Origin: Bacillota bacterium
GTDB taxonomy: Bacteria; Bacillota; Limnochordia; Darwinibacteriales; Darwinibacteriaceae
DNA length: 57,602 bases
Reading direction: 5' to 3'
NCBI GenBank assembly: GCA_012838305.1
Contig: DUPN01000118.1
Span: 1-57,602 of the forward strand
Shown: positions 28,244 to 38,667 of the stretch, piece by piece
Layout of the letters: each line of letters begins with the position of its first letter
Position numbering within the stretch: position 1 is the first letter of the stretch
The notes under the pieces: model-generated
The model's database searches: none
Told to the model about the DNA's origin: nothing
What the model saw: the letters and a program-made list of their open reading frames with translations, nothing else
Translations under genes and position numbers: made by a program

Positions 28244-28510
28244 CTATCTCGTTCCCATAAAGATCAAAAGTACACCCAGGGCGGTCAGGAGCAGCTTAGG
28301 CCAGGATAATTGGCTGCTCAGCCCGATCAATCCTATCGTGCCCACTAGAGTAAGGATGATAGGTCCGATCAGACCGAGTATGGAGTTGACCTTTAAAGCG
28401 GTCTGTACCTTGCCAAACTTGAGCATAAGCAGGCCAGCGCTGATCTCGATAGTTCCCGCGATCAGGCGCAGCAGGGCCATGGTGAGCACGGCCCGTAGTT
28501 CTGTGGTCAT
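28244..28510 (-). CDS. YqhV-like membrane protein (DUF2619)
   Basis: 88 residues from the ATG at 28510, preceded by GGAGTG (the frame is open to 28558 but that part has no ribosome site). It matches the small YqhV family: LRLIAGTIEISAGLLMLKFGKVQTALKVN followed by two more hydrophobic helices (GPIILTLVGTIGLIGL; LLLTALGVLLIFMG). In Bacillus yqhV lies near spoIIIA genes, but its function is unknown. Here it lies on the minus strand between asnS and glyA. Confidence 0.8.
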   Translation of the reverse strand: MTTELRAVLTMALLRLIAGTIEISAGLLMLKFGKVQTALKVNSILGLIGPIILTLVGTIGLIGLSSQLSWPKLLLTALGVLLIFMGTR

Positions 28511-28556
28511 GACATCACTCCGTTCTGTTGATTTCAAAAAGAGAGAGGGGTAAGCC

Positions 28557-29795
28557 ATGTTCGACTACTTGAGTAAAGCGGATCCTGAGATTCTCCAAGT
28601 GATAAAAAAAGAAACCAATCGCCAGAACCGTAATCTCGAGTTAATCGCTTCGGAAAATTTCGTGAGCCTGGCCGTCCTGGAAGCATTGGGAAGCCAACTC
28701 ACCAATAAGTATGCCGAAGGCTATCCTGGTAGACGTTATTATGGCGGCTGCGAATTTGTGGACATAGCCGAAAACCTCGCAATTGAGCGGGCGAAAAAGC
28801 TCTTTGGTGCTGACCACGTCAATGTGCAGGCGAATTCGGGATCCCAAGCGAACCAAGCGGTGTTCTTTGCAGCACTTCAGCCCGGGGACACCATTTTGGG
28901 CATGGATCTCACCCATGGGGGGCATCTCACCCATGGGAGCCCGGTCAATCAATCCGGCAAGTGGTTTAATGTCGTTCATTATGGGGTGCGCAAAGAGGAT
29001 GAGCGTATCGATTACGATATGGTCCGGGATATGGCGCGCCAACATCGCCCCAAGCTGATTATTGCTGGTGCGTCGGCTTATCCCCGAGTGATTGATTTCG
29101 CCAAGTTCCGGGAAATCAGTGATGAAGTTGGTGCACTGCTTTTGGTGGATATGGCCCATATCGCCGGCTTGGTGGCTGCAGGAGTGCATCCAAGTCCCGT
29201 TCCTTATGCGGACTTTGTCACCACCACCACCCATAAGACGCTGCGGGGACCAAGGGGCGGTATGATCCTTACCACAGAAGAGCATGCCAGGGCCATTGAT
29301 AAGGCGGTTTTCCCTGGAATGCAGGGTGGACCGTTAATGCATGTCATAGCCGCCAAAGCAGTGTCCTTCTTCGAGGCCCTGCAGCCGGAGTTTAAGGAAT
29401 ACCAAATGAGGGTGCTCGAAAATGCCAAAGCCCTTGGTCAAGCCCTGCAAGGCCATGGATTCCCTCTAGTTTCCGGGGGAACCGACAACCACCTGCTCTT
29501 GGTGAATGTCAAGGCTAAGGGGTTAAGCGGGAAAGAAGCGGAAGAGAGACTTGATAGTGTGGGGATTACGGTGAACAAGAATACCATCCCCTTTGAAACG
29601 GAAAGTCCCTTTGTCACCAGCGGGATTCGCCTTGGTACGCCCGCCCTCACCACCAGAGGTATGGGCGAGAAGGACATGCAGATTATTGGTGATTTGATTG
29701 CCGCCACCCTGGAAGACGGCGCTGATATTGCAGACATTCGCCAAACCGTGAAAGAGCTTACGGACAAATATCCCTGTTATCCAGAAATCAACTAG
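28557..29795 (+). CDS. glyA: serine hydroxymethyltransferase
   Basis: 412 residues, the normal length. The PLP lysine lies in [13 protein letters not shown] (Lys227), and [20 protein letters not shown] and [13 protein letters not shown] are family signatures. It converts serine and tetrahydrofolate to glycine and methylene-tetrahydrofolate, the main source of one-carbon units. The MFS gene follows by ten bases, and serS lies downstream with its own promoter. Confidence 0.97.
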   Translation: MFDYLSKADPEILQVIKKETNRQNRNLELIASENFVSLAVLEALGSQLTNKYAEGYPGRRYYGGCEFVDIAENLAIERAKKLFGADHVNVQANSGSQANQAVFFAALQPGDTILGMDLTHGGHLTHGSPVNQSGKWFNVVHYGVRKEDERIDYDMVRDMARQHRPKLIIAGASAYPRVIDFAKFREISDEVGALLLVDMAHIAGLVAAGVHPSPVPYADFVTTTTHKTLRGPRGGMILTTEEHARAIDKAVFPGMQGGPLMHVIAAKAVSFFEALQPEFKEYQMRVLENAKALGQALQGHGFPLVSGGTDNHLLLVNVKAKGLSGKEAEERLDSVGITVNKNTIPFETESPFVTSGIRLGTPALTTRGMGEKDMQIIGDLIAATLEDGADIADIRQTVKELTDKYPCYPEIN

Positions 29796-29805
29796 GAGGA
29801 TCGCC

Positions 29806-31110
29806 TTGTCCCCGACTTCTGCAGTAGGTAGAGATACCAAACAAGCCATGCGTTTAAACACGGTAGAAGGGGCCTATGCGGTGGCTGCGGAAAACCTGGC
29901 AGCTCCATACCTAGGCCTGTTTGCCCTGGCTTTGGGGGCTACCCCATCGCAGATTGGCATGCTTACTGCCTTTCCCAATTTTATGGGCAATATTCTGCAG
30001 ATTCCCGCAGCCCTCCTCGCTGACCGTCAAAAGGACAAGCGTCTGCTGCCCATTGTGGGAGGTTATTTCAATCGATCCACTTGGGTTTTGATGGCCTTTC
30101 TCCCCTTTTTCTTTCCGCCGGAGCAAAGGGTAGGTATCGTCATACTGCTAGCCACCTTTAGGTTGATGGCGGCCAATCTGGGTGTTCCAGCCTGGACAGC
30201 GCTGCAGGCCGACCTGATTCCCAAGACCATTCGAGGCAACTACTATGCCAATCGCAATATGGTGTTGAACACCTGTGCGGTTTTGGCCACATTCTTGGCG
30301 AATTTCCTGCTGCGGTTGTCCTTTCCCACAAGCTTTCGCCTGATCTTTGTGATCGCCACTATCTTGGGGATCACTGCCACCTATCTTTTCAGTCGAATCC
30401 CCTTTGATCAGTCTCCCCCCAGGCAGAGGACTGTCGTCAATGGTTCCTACCGGACGAAGGTTAGAGAATTCGCCAGGGAAGTGCGGAACCAGAGGGATTT
30501 TACTAACTACGCCACCAGTGCCTTAGTCTGGAACTTCGGGATCATGATGGCCAGTCCCCTCTTTGTGGTGTTTTTCGTGGAAGATTTGGGAGGACCGGCA
30601 GGGTCCTGGGCCATTTTCGCCGCAGTGAATCTAGCGTCTATGGTTCTGATCCAGCGCTATTGGGGACGCCTGGCCGATATCTTTGGGCAAAAAAGCGTGA
30701 TGATGGCATCCGGTGTCGGAATTGTGGCCCTTCCCCTGATGTGGTGGGCTGCTTCCAATACTTGGTTTCCCTTTGTCATCCACATATTCAACGGCCTCTT
30801 TTGGGGCGGGTATAATCTGGCCGCATTCAACCTGCTTCTGGAGGTGACGCCCGATGACAACCGCACCGTGTATGTGGGCGTGTACAATACGCTGATGGGC
30901 GTGGCCACAGCCGCGGGTCCCTTAATTGGTGGTTTTGCAGCTGAAGTCCTTGGTCTGCGGCCTATCTTTCTGATCTCAGCGGTTCTGAGGGGTCTGGCCC
31001 TCTATCTCTTTTGGCGCAATGTTACCAATACCAGTGAACGACGGATGCGCTTCGGGGACCTACTTCCCAAAAACCGCTATCGAAACATGGAAAATCTGCC
31101 TGGAGCTTGA
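29806..31110 (+). CDS. MFS transporter
   Basis: 434 residues from a TTG start behind AGGAGG. About twelve membrane helices; the loop between helices 2 and 3 contains a DRQKDKR motif of the MFS A-type (G-x-x-x-D-R-x-x-R/K-R), and RYWGRLADIFGQK occurs at the matching place in the second half. Substrate unknown. It shares an operon with glyA, which may be chance. Its stop codon lies inside the -35 box of the serS promoter. Confidence 0.85.
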   Translation: MSPTSAVGRDTKQAMRLNTVEGAYAVAAENLAAPYLGLFALALGATPSQIGMLTAFPNFMGNILQIPAALLADRQKDKRLLPIVGGYFNRSTWVLMAFLPFFFPPEQRVGIVILLATFRLMAANLGVPAWTALQADLIPKTIRGNYYANRNMVLNTCAVLATFLANFLLRLSFPTSFRLIFVIATILGITATYLFSRIPFDQSPPRQRTVVNGSYRTKVREFAREVRNQRDFTNYATSALVWNFGIMMASPLFVVFFVEDLGGPAGSWAIFAAVNLASMVLIQRYWGRLADIFGQKSVMMASGVGIVALPLMWWAASNTWFPFVIHIFNGLFWGGYNLAAFNLLLEVTPDDNRTVYVGVYNTLMGVATAAGPLIGGFAAEVLGLRPIFLISAVLRGLALYLFWRNVTNTSERRMRFGDLLPKNRYRNMENLPGA

Positions 31111-31135
31111 TTTTGGCGCAAGAATATACTATAAT
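31107..31135 (+). promoter_or_regulatory. promoter of the serS T-box transcript
   Basis: TTGATT at 31107-31112, a 17-base spacer and a perfect TATAAT at 31130-31135. The -35 box overlaps the stop codon of the MFS gene. Confidence 0.85.
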
Positions 31136-31140
31136 TGAGG

Positions 31141-32665
<1,525 letters not shown>

Positions 32666-32708
32666 GTTCCTGACAGGCTTTGGCCCCATGTTTCCCGTAA
32701 ATAGCCAC

Positions 32709-32737
32709 TTGTTATTGGTAGAAAGTTACGATATAAT
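32709..32737 (+). promoter_or_regulatory. promoter of tRNA-Ser(UGA)
   Basis: TTGTTA, 17-base spacer, perfect TATAAT at 32732-32737. The tRNA begins 13 bases after the -10 box. Confidence 0.85.
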
Positions 32738-32749
32738 GTAGCAAGTTAA

Positions 32750-32839
32750 GGAAGGGTGCCAGAGTGGACGAATGGAGCGGTCTTGAAAACCGTCGAGGGT
32801 TCACGCCCTCCGTGGGTTCAAATCCCACCCCTTCCGCCA
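32750..32839 (+). tRNA. tRNA-Ser (anticodon UGA)
   Basis: A class II tRNA with the acceptor stem GGAAGGG/CCCTTCC, G discriminator and encoded CCA. The anticodon loop CTTGAAA gives UGA. A long variable arm (CGAGGGTTCACGCCCTCC) and the T arm GTGGGTTCAAATCCCAC follow. It sits just after serS, the gene for its charging enzyme. Confidence 0.97.
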
Positions 32840-32857
32840 CTTTTGGAGTGTTTATTA

Positions 32858-33253
32858 ATGAAATCGAAAGAAAAAGTAAAAGGAGATTTCATTCTAATTG
32901 TCGTATTAGTTGTAATAGGGCTAGGTACCCTTGTATATAATCAGGTGATCGCACCGCGGCGAGGCCAGGGAACAATGGTGGCCATTGAGATTGAAGGACA
33001 GGTTGTGCAGCGTTTTGATCTTTCGCAGAACATGGCACCGCGCAGATTTGAGACAGAGCATGGGTTCAATGTCGTTGAGATCAATGAGGGACAAGTGAGA
33101 GTGTCTGAAGCCGACTGCCCGGACCTTTTGTGTGTTAATACCGGTTGGCGGCGACATGTTGGACAGGTTATCGTCTGTTTGCCCCATTATTTTGTGGTAA
33201 GAGTTGTTGGAGAACAGACAAATCCGGAAGACTTGGATGGCTTTACCTATTAA
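32858..33253 (+). CDS. NusG domain II-containing small membrane-anchored protein
   Basis: 131 residues from the ATG at 32858, 9 bases after GGAG (the open frame extends back across the tRNA, which is not coding). One N-terminal membrane helix (DFILIVVLVVIGLGTLVYNQV) is followed by a NusG-II-like beta domain (VAIEIEGQVVQRFDL; NVVEINEGQVRVSEADCPDLLCV; VGQVIVCLPHYFVVRVV). The DCPDxxCV...VCLPH pair of cysteine positions is typical of this family. Function is unknown; relatives are often found near electron-transfer or lipoprotein genes. It is co-directional with the response regulator gene 20 bases downstream. Confidence 0.8.
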   Translation: MKSKEKVKGDFILIVVLVVIGLGTLVYNQVIAPRRGQGTMVAIEIEGQVVQRFDLSQNMAPRRFETEHGFNVVEINEGQVRVSEADCPDLLCVNTGWRRHVGQVIVCLPHYFVVRVVGEQTNPEDLDGFTY

Positions 33254-33273
33254 GGAAGATAGAGGTGACAGAA

Positions 33274-33957
33274 ATGGTTAAGCAAAAAGTACTTATTGTG
33301 GATGACGAAGTCTCCATCCAGGAGCTGATTCGTTTCAATCTTGAACAGGCTGGCTTTGATACGGAGGTAGCAGGCGATGGCTTGGCGGCCATTGAGATGT
33401 TTGAGTCCTATCGGCCGGACCTGATTGTCCTGGATTTGATGCTGCCAGGAAAAGACGGTTACGATGTGTGCAAGGAAATCAGGCGGACTAGCAATGTGCC
33501 CATCATCATGCTCACCGCCAAAGAGACCGAACTTGAAAGGGTACTGGGCTTAGAGCTCGGGGCAGACGACTATATGACGAAGCCCTTCAGTCCCTTAGAG
33601 CTTGTTGCTCGAATCAAGGCCGTGCTGCGCAGGGCTAGCGGTCAAGAGACCCATGATGAAAATGAATACAAAGTGGGCAATATTTTCCTCCAGGTTGACA
33701 CGAGGGAAGTCAAGGTTCACGACCAACCTGTAGACTTGACTCGCAAGGAGTTTGATCTCCTGCATATCTTCATGCAAAACATGGGGAAAGTGTTAACCCG
33801 CGAAGTTTTGCTGCAGAAGGTGTGGGGCTACGAGTACGAGGGTGAAACACGCACCGTCGACGTCCATATCCGGCATTTGCGCCGTAAACTCGGTCCAGAA
33901 GGCGAGACCCGCATAGAGACTATTCATGGAGTAGGGTACAAGTTAAGGGGGAACTAA
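33274..33957 (+). CDS. OmpR/PhoP-family response regulator
   Basis: 227 residues from the ATG at 33274, 5 bases after GAGGTGA. The receiver domain has the acidic pair DDE near the start, phosphorylated Asp54 (LIVLDLMLPGKDG), the T/K positions MLTAKE and DDYMTKPFSPLEL, and is followed by a winged-helix DNA-binding domain (TRKEFDLLHIFMQN; DVHIRHLRRKL; GVGYKL). This is the PhoP/WalR/ResD class. The kinase gene follows after one base. Targets are unknown; cell-wall or phosphate control would be typical. Confidence 0.95.
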   Translation: MVKQKVLIVDDEVSIQELIRFNLEQAGFDTEVAGDGLAAIEMFESYRPDLIVLDLMLPGKDGYDVCKEIRRTSNVPIIMLTAKETELERVLGLELGADDYMTKPFSPLELVARIKAVLRRASGQETHDENEYKVGNIFLQVDTREVKVHDQPVDLTRKEFDLLHIFMQNMGKVLTREVLLQKVWGYEYEGETRTVDVHIRHLRRKLGPEGETRIETIHGVGYKLRGN

Positions 33958-33958
33958 C

Positions 33959-35629
33959 TTGCGAAAGTGGAGCTTCGCGAAGCCGTTACTTTTCAAGTTA
34001 ACATCGTTAGCATTAGTGGTAACCTTGCTTGCTGTTGGGGTTACCACGTTTTTTGTTGCTCGATTGGCCCGAGACACCTTGGAACAGAGGACGAGGGCTG
34101 ACCTTTTTGTTGACGCGCAACTGATTCGCCTGGCTTTGGCTCGTGATCCCTCTGGCCTTCCAGAACGGATTCACGAATTCGCCCAGGTCAGCGGGCGTAT
34201 GCTGAAAGTGGTGGATGCAGCAGGCGAGGTGATTGTGGATACTGCCTCCCCGGGACTCCTGGCCCGCGATTTGGTGGCCATAGAGGTTTCCTTAGAGGAC
34301 GGAAGCACCCTCCAAGTGTCCATTGGGAGCGACGAAACCAGCAGCATCTTTCGGCGCTTGCTGCGCGGTTCCCTACTGATTGGAGTTCTCGTAGCCGCCG
34401 CGGCTGTTGGCGTCGCCTATTTACTCAACCGAGCGATTACCAATCCCCTGCGCGATCTCTTGGTTATGGTCCGCCGCCTGCAGCAAAGGGAGTTTGGACG
34501 CAAAGTCCTGGTGCAGAGCACCGATGAGATCGGCCAGCTGGGCAAAGCCTTTAACGAACTCTCCGAGACGTTGGAGGACGTCTTTTTCACCATCAGTGAT
34601 CGTGAAGGTACGCTGGACACTGTGCTGTCCAGTATGGATGATGGTGTTGTAGCTGTGGATATGCGGCGAGAGGTAATCTTGGCCAATAAGGCTGCGGCCG
34701 ATCTCTTCCATCTTGATTCCCGGGAAATGCTGGGGAAAAACCAGTTTGAAGCAACCCGCAGCGAAGAGTTGTCTCGCTTGTTAGAAAAGACCATGGACGC
34801 CAAGGACTCCTTTACCCAGGAGATGCGCCTGCGGCCTGGCAGTGAGCGAACCATTGCGGTGACGTCCAGTCCTTTGGAGGATCAGCATGGGAAAATCCAG
34901 GGGGCAGTGGCCGTGATGCGGGATGTGACCTCACTGCGCCATCTGGAACAGATGCGTCAGGAGTTTGTAGCCAATGTCTCCCATGAACTGCGTACGCCCC
35001 TCACCTCCATCAAGGGCTTTGTGGAAACCTTAATCAACACTGATCTCGAGGACAAGCAGGTTGCAGCCCGCTTTTTGGGAATCATTGATGCGGAGACCGA
35101 TCGCATGATTGCCCTCATTAACGATCTTTTGGACTTATCCCGGATTGAGAGCGGCAAACAGCCTCTGAAGCGAGATCCCGTGGATATGAAAAAGGTCTTC
35201 GACGAGACGGTGCTGCTGCTGCAAAGCAAGGCGGATGCCAAGAAGGTGTCCATTGCCAACAATATCTACAGCCCCGTTATTGTGGAAGGTGACGAAAAGC
35301 TCCTCAAACAGGTGGCCCTGAACTTGGTGGATAATGGCGTCAAGTATAATACAGAAGGCGGCCGGGTAATTATCGAGGCGGAGCAGGGTTTAGACAGCGT
35401 GGAATTTATCGTCAGTGATACCGGCCTCGGAATTGCCACAGAGCATTTGGACCGCGTCTTTGAGCGTTTTTACCGCGTGGACAAAGGGCGAGCCCGCCAC
35501 ATGGGGGGAACGGGCTTGGGCCTGGCCATCACCAAGCATATTATTGATAAGCACAAGGGAACCATTGCTGTGGAGAGCAGAGTGGGCAAGGGGACCAAAA
35601 TACGCATCACCTTAAAGAAGATGACCTAA
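33959..35629 (+). CDS. sensor histidine kinase, PhoR/WalK type
   Basis: 556 residues from a TTG start. Two membrane helices (about residues 12-34 and 137-160) flank an extracytoplasmic domain. Then a HAMP domain, a PAS domain (about 215-320, VLSSMDDGVVAVDMRREVI), HisKA with the phosphorylated His342 (NVSHELRTPLTSIKGF), and an ATPase domain with N, G1 and G2 boxes (NLVDNGVKYN, DTGLGI, GTGLGLAI). The domain order equals PhoR/ResE/WalK. It phosphorylates the regulator encoded just upstream. A terminator follows at 35645. Confidence 0.96.
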   Translation: MRKWSFAKPLLFKLTSLALVVTLLAVGVTTFFVARLARDTLEQRTRADLFVDAQLIRLALARDPSGLPERIHEFAQVSGRMLKVVDAAGEVIVDTASPGLLARDLVAIEVSLEDGSTLQVSIGSDETSSIFRRLLRGSLLIGVLVAAAAVGVAYLLNRAITNPLRDLLVMVRRLQQREFGRKVLVQSTDEIGQLGKAFNELSETLEDVFFTISDREGTLDTVLSSMDDGVVAVDMRREVILANKAAADLFHLDSREMLGKNQFEATRSEELSRLLEKTMDAKDSFTQEMRLRPGSERTIAVTSSPLEDQHGKIQGAVAVMRDVTSLRHLEQMRQEFVANVSHELRTPLTSIKGFVETLINTDLEDKQVAARFLGIIDAETDRMIALINDLLDLSRIESGKQPLKRDPVDMKKVFDETVLLLQSKADAKKVSIANNIYSPVIVEGDEKLLKQVALNLVDNGVKYNTEGGRVIIEAEQGLDSVEFIVSDTGLGIATEHLDRVFERFYRVDKGRARHMGGTGLGLAITKHIIDKHKGTIAVESRVGKGTKIRITLKKMT

Positions 35630-35644
35630 GACTGGATCAACATG

Positions 35645-35699
35645 GAGTGCTCTTTCCCAAGCTAGATTTGCTAGTTTGGGGTGGGGTACTCTTTTTTTT
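35645..35699 (+). terminator. terminator of the two-component operon
   Basis: CCCAAGCTAG pairs with CTAGTTTGGG inside an outer GAGT/ACTC stem, followed by eight T. Confidence 0.9.
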
Positions 35700-35722
35700 G
35701 ACTCTTTTCCCGAAAGAGACGG

Positions 35723-35751
35723 TTGACGAAATGCTTTATTAGTTATATAGT
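35723..35751 (+). promoter_or_regulatory. promoter of the ABC exporter operon
   Basis: TTGACG, 17-base spacer, TATAGT. The -10 box is embedded in a palindrome that probably serves as the operator. Confidence 0.85.
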
Positions 35752-35757
35752 TAACTA
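35740..35757. promoter_or_regulatory. GntR/YtrA-type operator over the -10 box
   Basis: TAGTTA and TAACTA form perfect arms around TATAGT, the -10 box itself. A regulator bound here would block RNA polymerase, in line with autorepression by the first gene of the operon. Confidence 0.6.
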
Positions 35758-35798
35758 CAGGGGTAACCAACCACCTAAGTTCGGAGGGAGGAGATGAC

Positions 35799-36170
35799 GT
35801 GATCCTAGACTTCGACAGCGAACAGCCTATCTACATTCAACTGGCGGAAGCGATAGAAGACGATATCCTAAAGGGAATCATGGAAGAAGACAGCCAGATT
35901 CCTTCCACGACCGATATGTCTGTGGCCTTGAAGATCAATCCGGCCACAGCCAGGAAGGGAGTTAATCTGTTGGTGGATGAAGGGATCCTGTACAAAAAGA
36001 GAGGTGTTGGCATGTTTGTTACTGTTGGCGCCAGGCGAAAAGTGATGCTGAAGAGGAAAGCCAGGTTCTACGAGTCGTTTGTTGTCACGCTTCTGGATGA
36101 AGCTGAAAAACTAGACATTTCCCACCAGGAATTGGTGGAAATGATTGAAAGGGGCTTACCTGATGAGTAG
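35799..36170 (+). CDS. GntR-family regulator, YtrA/YhcF type
   Basis: 123 residues from a GTG start behind GGAGGGAGGAG. The N-terminal winged helix (PIYIQLAEAIEDDILKGIMEEDSQIPSTTDMSVALKINPATARKG is the overall region, residues 10-55) is followed by a short tail of about 50 residues without a ligand domain, as in YtrA-type regulators. These typically repress the ABC transporter operon that they head and respond to envelope stress or cell-wall antibiotics. The ABC ATPase gene overlaps its end by 8 bases, and a palindromic operator covers the promoter. Confidence 0.9.
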   Translation: MILDFDSEQPIYIQLAEAIEDDILKGIMEEDSQIPSTTDMSVALKINPATARKGVNLLVDEGILYKKRGVGMFVTVGARRKVMLKRKARFYESFVVTLLDEAEKLDISHQELVEMIERGLPDE

Positions 36171-37020
36171 GATTGAGATCAAAGGGCTCACCAAAATCTA
36201 TGGAGACACAGTAGCCCTGGACAACGTAGATCTAAGCTTAGAAGGGGAGACGATCTATGGTCTTCTGGGGAGAAACGGAGCGGGGAAGACGACCCTGCTT
36301 AACCTGCTGACTGGAAAGACGCACCCCACCACAGGCCGGGTCACAATCGACGGTGAGCCCGTTTGGGAAAATGACAGTGCTTTAGGGAACGTCTTCTATA
36401 TGACCGAGCCCAACCTCTACCCCCAATCTCTTCGGGTGCGGGATGTGCTCAAGTGGACGGCGGAGTTTTACCCTGACTTTGATGTCAATTATGCCGACGA
36501 GTTGGCTCAGCGCTTTGGACTCAACACCAAAAAGAAGGTGAAGGAACTCTCCACGGGTTACGCTTCCATCTTTAAGGCGATCCTGGCTTTGGCCAGCGGT
36601 GCGAAGATCCTGCTTTTTGATGAGCCCATCTTGGGTATGGACGCCAACCACCGGGAGCTCCTGTACAAAGAGATTCTAGCCCACTATAGTGAAAAACCCA
36701 AGACCATCGTCCTTTCCACGCATCTGATCGATGAGATTGCCGATCTCCTGGAAGAGGTAATCATCATCAAGAAAGGACAGGTGATCCTCAAGCAGACTGT
36801 GGAAGACCTCTTGGCTTCAGCCCACACGGTTTCTGGTGAGGCTTCCAAGGTGGACAGTTACATCCAGGGTAGGAAATGCATTGCCTGGGAGCAGCTGCAT
36901 AATTTCAAGTCCGCTGTCATATTTGGAAGTGACCAGGACCGAACGTTGGCCAAATCACTCGATCTCGAAGTACATCAGCCTGAGCTCCAGAAGCTCTTTA
37001 TCGGGCTGACGAATTCCTAA
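36163..37020 (+). CDS. ABC transporter ATP-binding protein, YtrB type
   Basis: 285 residues from the ATG at 36163. Walker A GRNGAGKTT, signature-like ELSTGYASIFK in place of LSGGQ, and Walker B ILLFDEPILGMD, with the H-loop STHLIDE. The divergent signature and the overlap with a GntR gene are typical of YtrB/YhcG-like exporters. It should power the ABC-2-like membrane protein encoded next. The exported substrate is unknown. Confidence 0.92.
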   Translation: MSRIEIKGLTKIYGDTVALDNVDLSLEGETIYGLLGRNGAGKTTLLNLLTGKTHPTTGRVTIDGEPVWENDSALGNVFYMTEPNLYPQSLRVRDVLKWTAEFYPDFDVNYADELAQRFGLNTKKKVKELSTGYASIFKAILALASGAKILLFDEPILGMDANHRELLYKEILAHYSEKPKTIVLSTHLIDEIADLLEEVIIIKKGQVILKQTVEDLLASAHTVSGEASKVDSYIQGRKCIAWEQLHNFKSAVIFGSDQDRTLAKSLDLEVHQPELQKLFIGLTNS

Positions 37021-37034
37021 GGAAGGGGAGTATC

Positions 37035-37739
37035 ATGCATCGTATCCATTCTGTTGCGAAGTATCAAATCGCAGATAATCGAAACGGCGTACTGGTCTAC
37101 TATGCTGTCCTGATAGGCCTGGCCTTGATCATGGTCGCCACACCAAATTGGAATTCAACGGGCACTACCAGCCTGAGCGGCGTCTCGAGTATGATCTTCA
37201 TCTTTGTGCTTGGTCTAAACTGCTTCCGGTCAAGTTTCCTGTTTTGTCAGGCCAACAATATCTCTCGCCGCAGCTTCTATTTCGCCACCATTTTGTCCCT
37301 TCTGGTGCTGGCGGTCATCCTCAGTCTGTGCGATCTTGTGCTCGATGCCGTGTTGGGCAGATACCCGTTTTATGAAGGCTTCTTTGAGCAGATCTACCCG
37401 GCCTCCGGGTTCGCTAAGATCCTATGGACGACTGCACTTTTCACCTTTTCTGCCAGCCTGGGCTGGATGATCACCATGATCTATTACCGGGCCAATCCAT
37501 GGGTAAAAGTGCTCGTTTCCATATCCCCCATTGTCGTCATTACACTTGCTGGTTATCTTCATCAACGCACGGACGGGGTCTTTGGTTATGCCCTCTTCGT
37601 TCTGCTGGGCAAGGCTCTGGGTTTCTCTGCGCAGGGACCAAATCCGTATCCTGCTATGGCCACATTTGTACTGGCGTCAATGGCGATCTGGGCTGTCAAT
37701 TACTTGTTAATGCGTAAGACTCCGGTTAGACCCTATTAG
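37035..37739 (+). CDS. ABC-2 type membrane protein
   Basis: 234 residues with about six hydrophobic helices, start ATG behind GGGGAG. No sequence motif is strong enough to name a family. The place between two ABC ATPase genes and the fit with the ATPase just upstream make it the membrane half of that exporter. Some segments (RSSFLFCQANNISRRSFYFAT) recall ABC-2/YhcI-like proteins. Confidence 0.75.
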   Translation: MHRIHSVAKYQIADNRNGVLVYYAVLIGLALIMVATPNWNSTGTTSLSGVSSMIFIFVLGLNCFRSSFLFCQANNISRRSFYFATILSLLVLAVILSLCDLVLDAVLGRYPFYEGFFEQIYPASGFAKILWTTALFTFSASLGWMITMIYYRANPWVKVLVSISPIVVITLAGYLHQRTDGVFGYALFVLLGKALGFSAQGPNPYPAMATFVLASMAIWAVNYLLMRKTPVRPY

Positions 37740-37752
37740 AGGAGAGAATGCC

Positions 37753-38667
37753 ATGGAAAAAGCGGTGGAAGTCCACGGTTTAGTGAAGTCCTATGGTCAG
37801 GTGCAGGCGGTGCGGGGGATCGACTTCTATGTGGAAAAAGGTAAGATTTTTGCTTTTCTCGGACCGAATGGTGCTGGAAAGTCCACCACCATCGAAATCC
37901 TGTCCACTGCACTGCAGGCGGATCAGGGGAGGGCCCTGATCAATGGTTATACCTTAGGTCAAGAGGATGAGAAAATACGGTCCACGATTGGTGTTGTTTT
38001 TCAAGGGCACCATCTGGATGATTTGCTGACGGTGAAAGAAAACCTGCTAACCAGGGGGAGTTTCTATGGTCTAAGGGGGGCGAAGCTTGACCAAGCTGTC
38101 AGGCAGGCGGCCCGGAGCGCTCAGGTGGAGGAGTTTCTGCAGCGTCCTTATGGCAAGCTCTCCGGCGGCCAGCGCCGCAGGGCTGATATTGCCCGGGCCT
38201 TAGTGAACAAACCCCAGCTCCTCTTCTTAGATGAACCCACCACAGGTCTGGATGCCCAGACCCGCAGGCATGTCTGGGAGTCCATCAACCAGCTCAAGGA
38301 GGAGAGCGGCGTGACCATTTTCCTGACAACCCATTACATGGAGGAAGCGGCAGGTGCGGACTATGTGATCGTAATCGATCACGGCATGATCGCAGCCAAA
38401 GGAACCCCGGCAGAACTCAAGGAAGAGTATGCCCAAGATCAATTAAGGCTGTGGGCGCAAGATCAAGCGGCCCTAGCTGCCCAGATCGAAGAAATGGGCT
38501 TAGAATACCAGCAGCAGGCCGATGTGCTGACCATCGCCATAGCCTCAACCCTCGATGCCTTGCCCATTGTGGAGCGCTGCCGGGATCATATCTCCGGTTT
38601 CGAGGTACTGCAGGGGACGATGGATGACGCCTTTATTGGGATTACCGGGGAGGAGATACGGCCATGA
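37753..38667 (+). CDS. ABC transporter ATP-binding protein, DrrA type
   Basis: 304 residues. Walker A GPNGAGKSTT, signature KLSGGQRRRADIARAL, Walker B LLFLDEPTTGLD and H-loop LTTHYMEEA. A C-terminal extension of about 80 residues (LWAQDQAALAAQIEEMG...) is typical of DrrA/CcmA-like drug or polymer exporters. It overlaps the following permease gene by four bases (ATGA). It is the second, more conventional ATPase of the operon. Confidence 0.93.
   Translation: MEKAVEVHGLVKSYGQVQAVRGIDFYVEKGKIFAFLGPNGAGKSTTIEILSTALQADQGRALINGYTLGQEDEKIRSTIGVVFQGHHLDDLLTVKENLLTRGSFYGLRGAKLDQAVRQAARSAQVEEFLQRPYGKLSGGQRRRADIARALVNKPQLLFLDEPTTGLDAQTRRHVWESINQLKEESGVTIFLTTHYMEEAAGADYVIVIDHGMIAAKGTPAELKEEYAQDQLRLWAQDQAALAAQIEEMGLEYQQQADVLTIAIASTLDALPIVERCRDHISGFEVLQGTMDDAFIGITGEEIRP

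Noticed and set aside
28641-29285. 214-codon open frame on the minus strand inside glyA
   Set aside because: Antisense to a clear serine hydroxymethyltransferase gene with no supporting features.
32756-32857. N-terminal extension of the NusG-II protein across tRNA-Ser
   Set aside because: The segment is the tRNA itself. The ATG at 32858 has a good ribosome site and begins the membrane helix.
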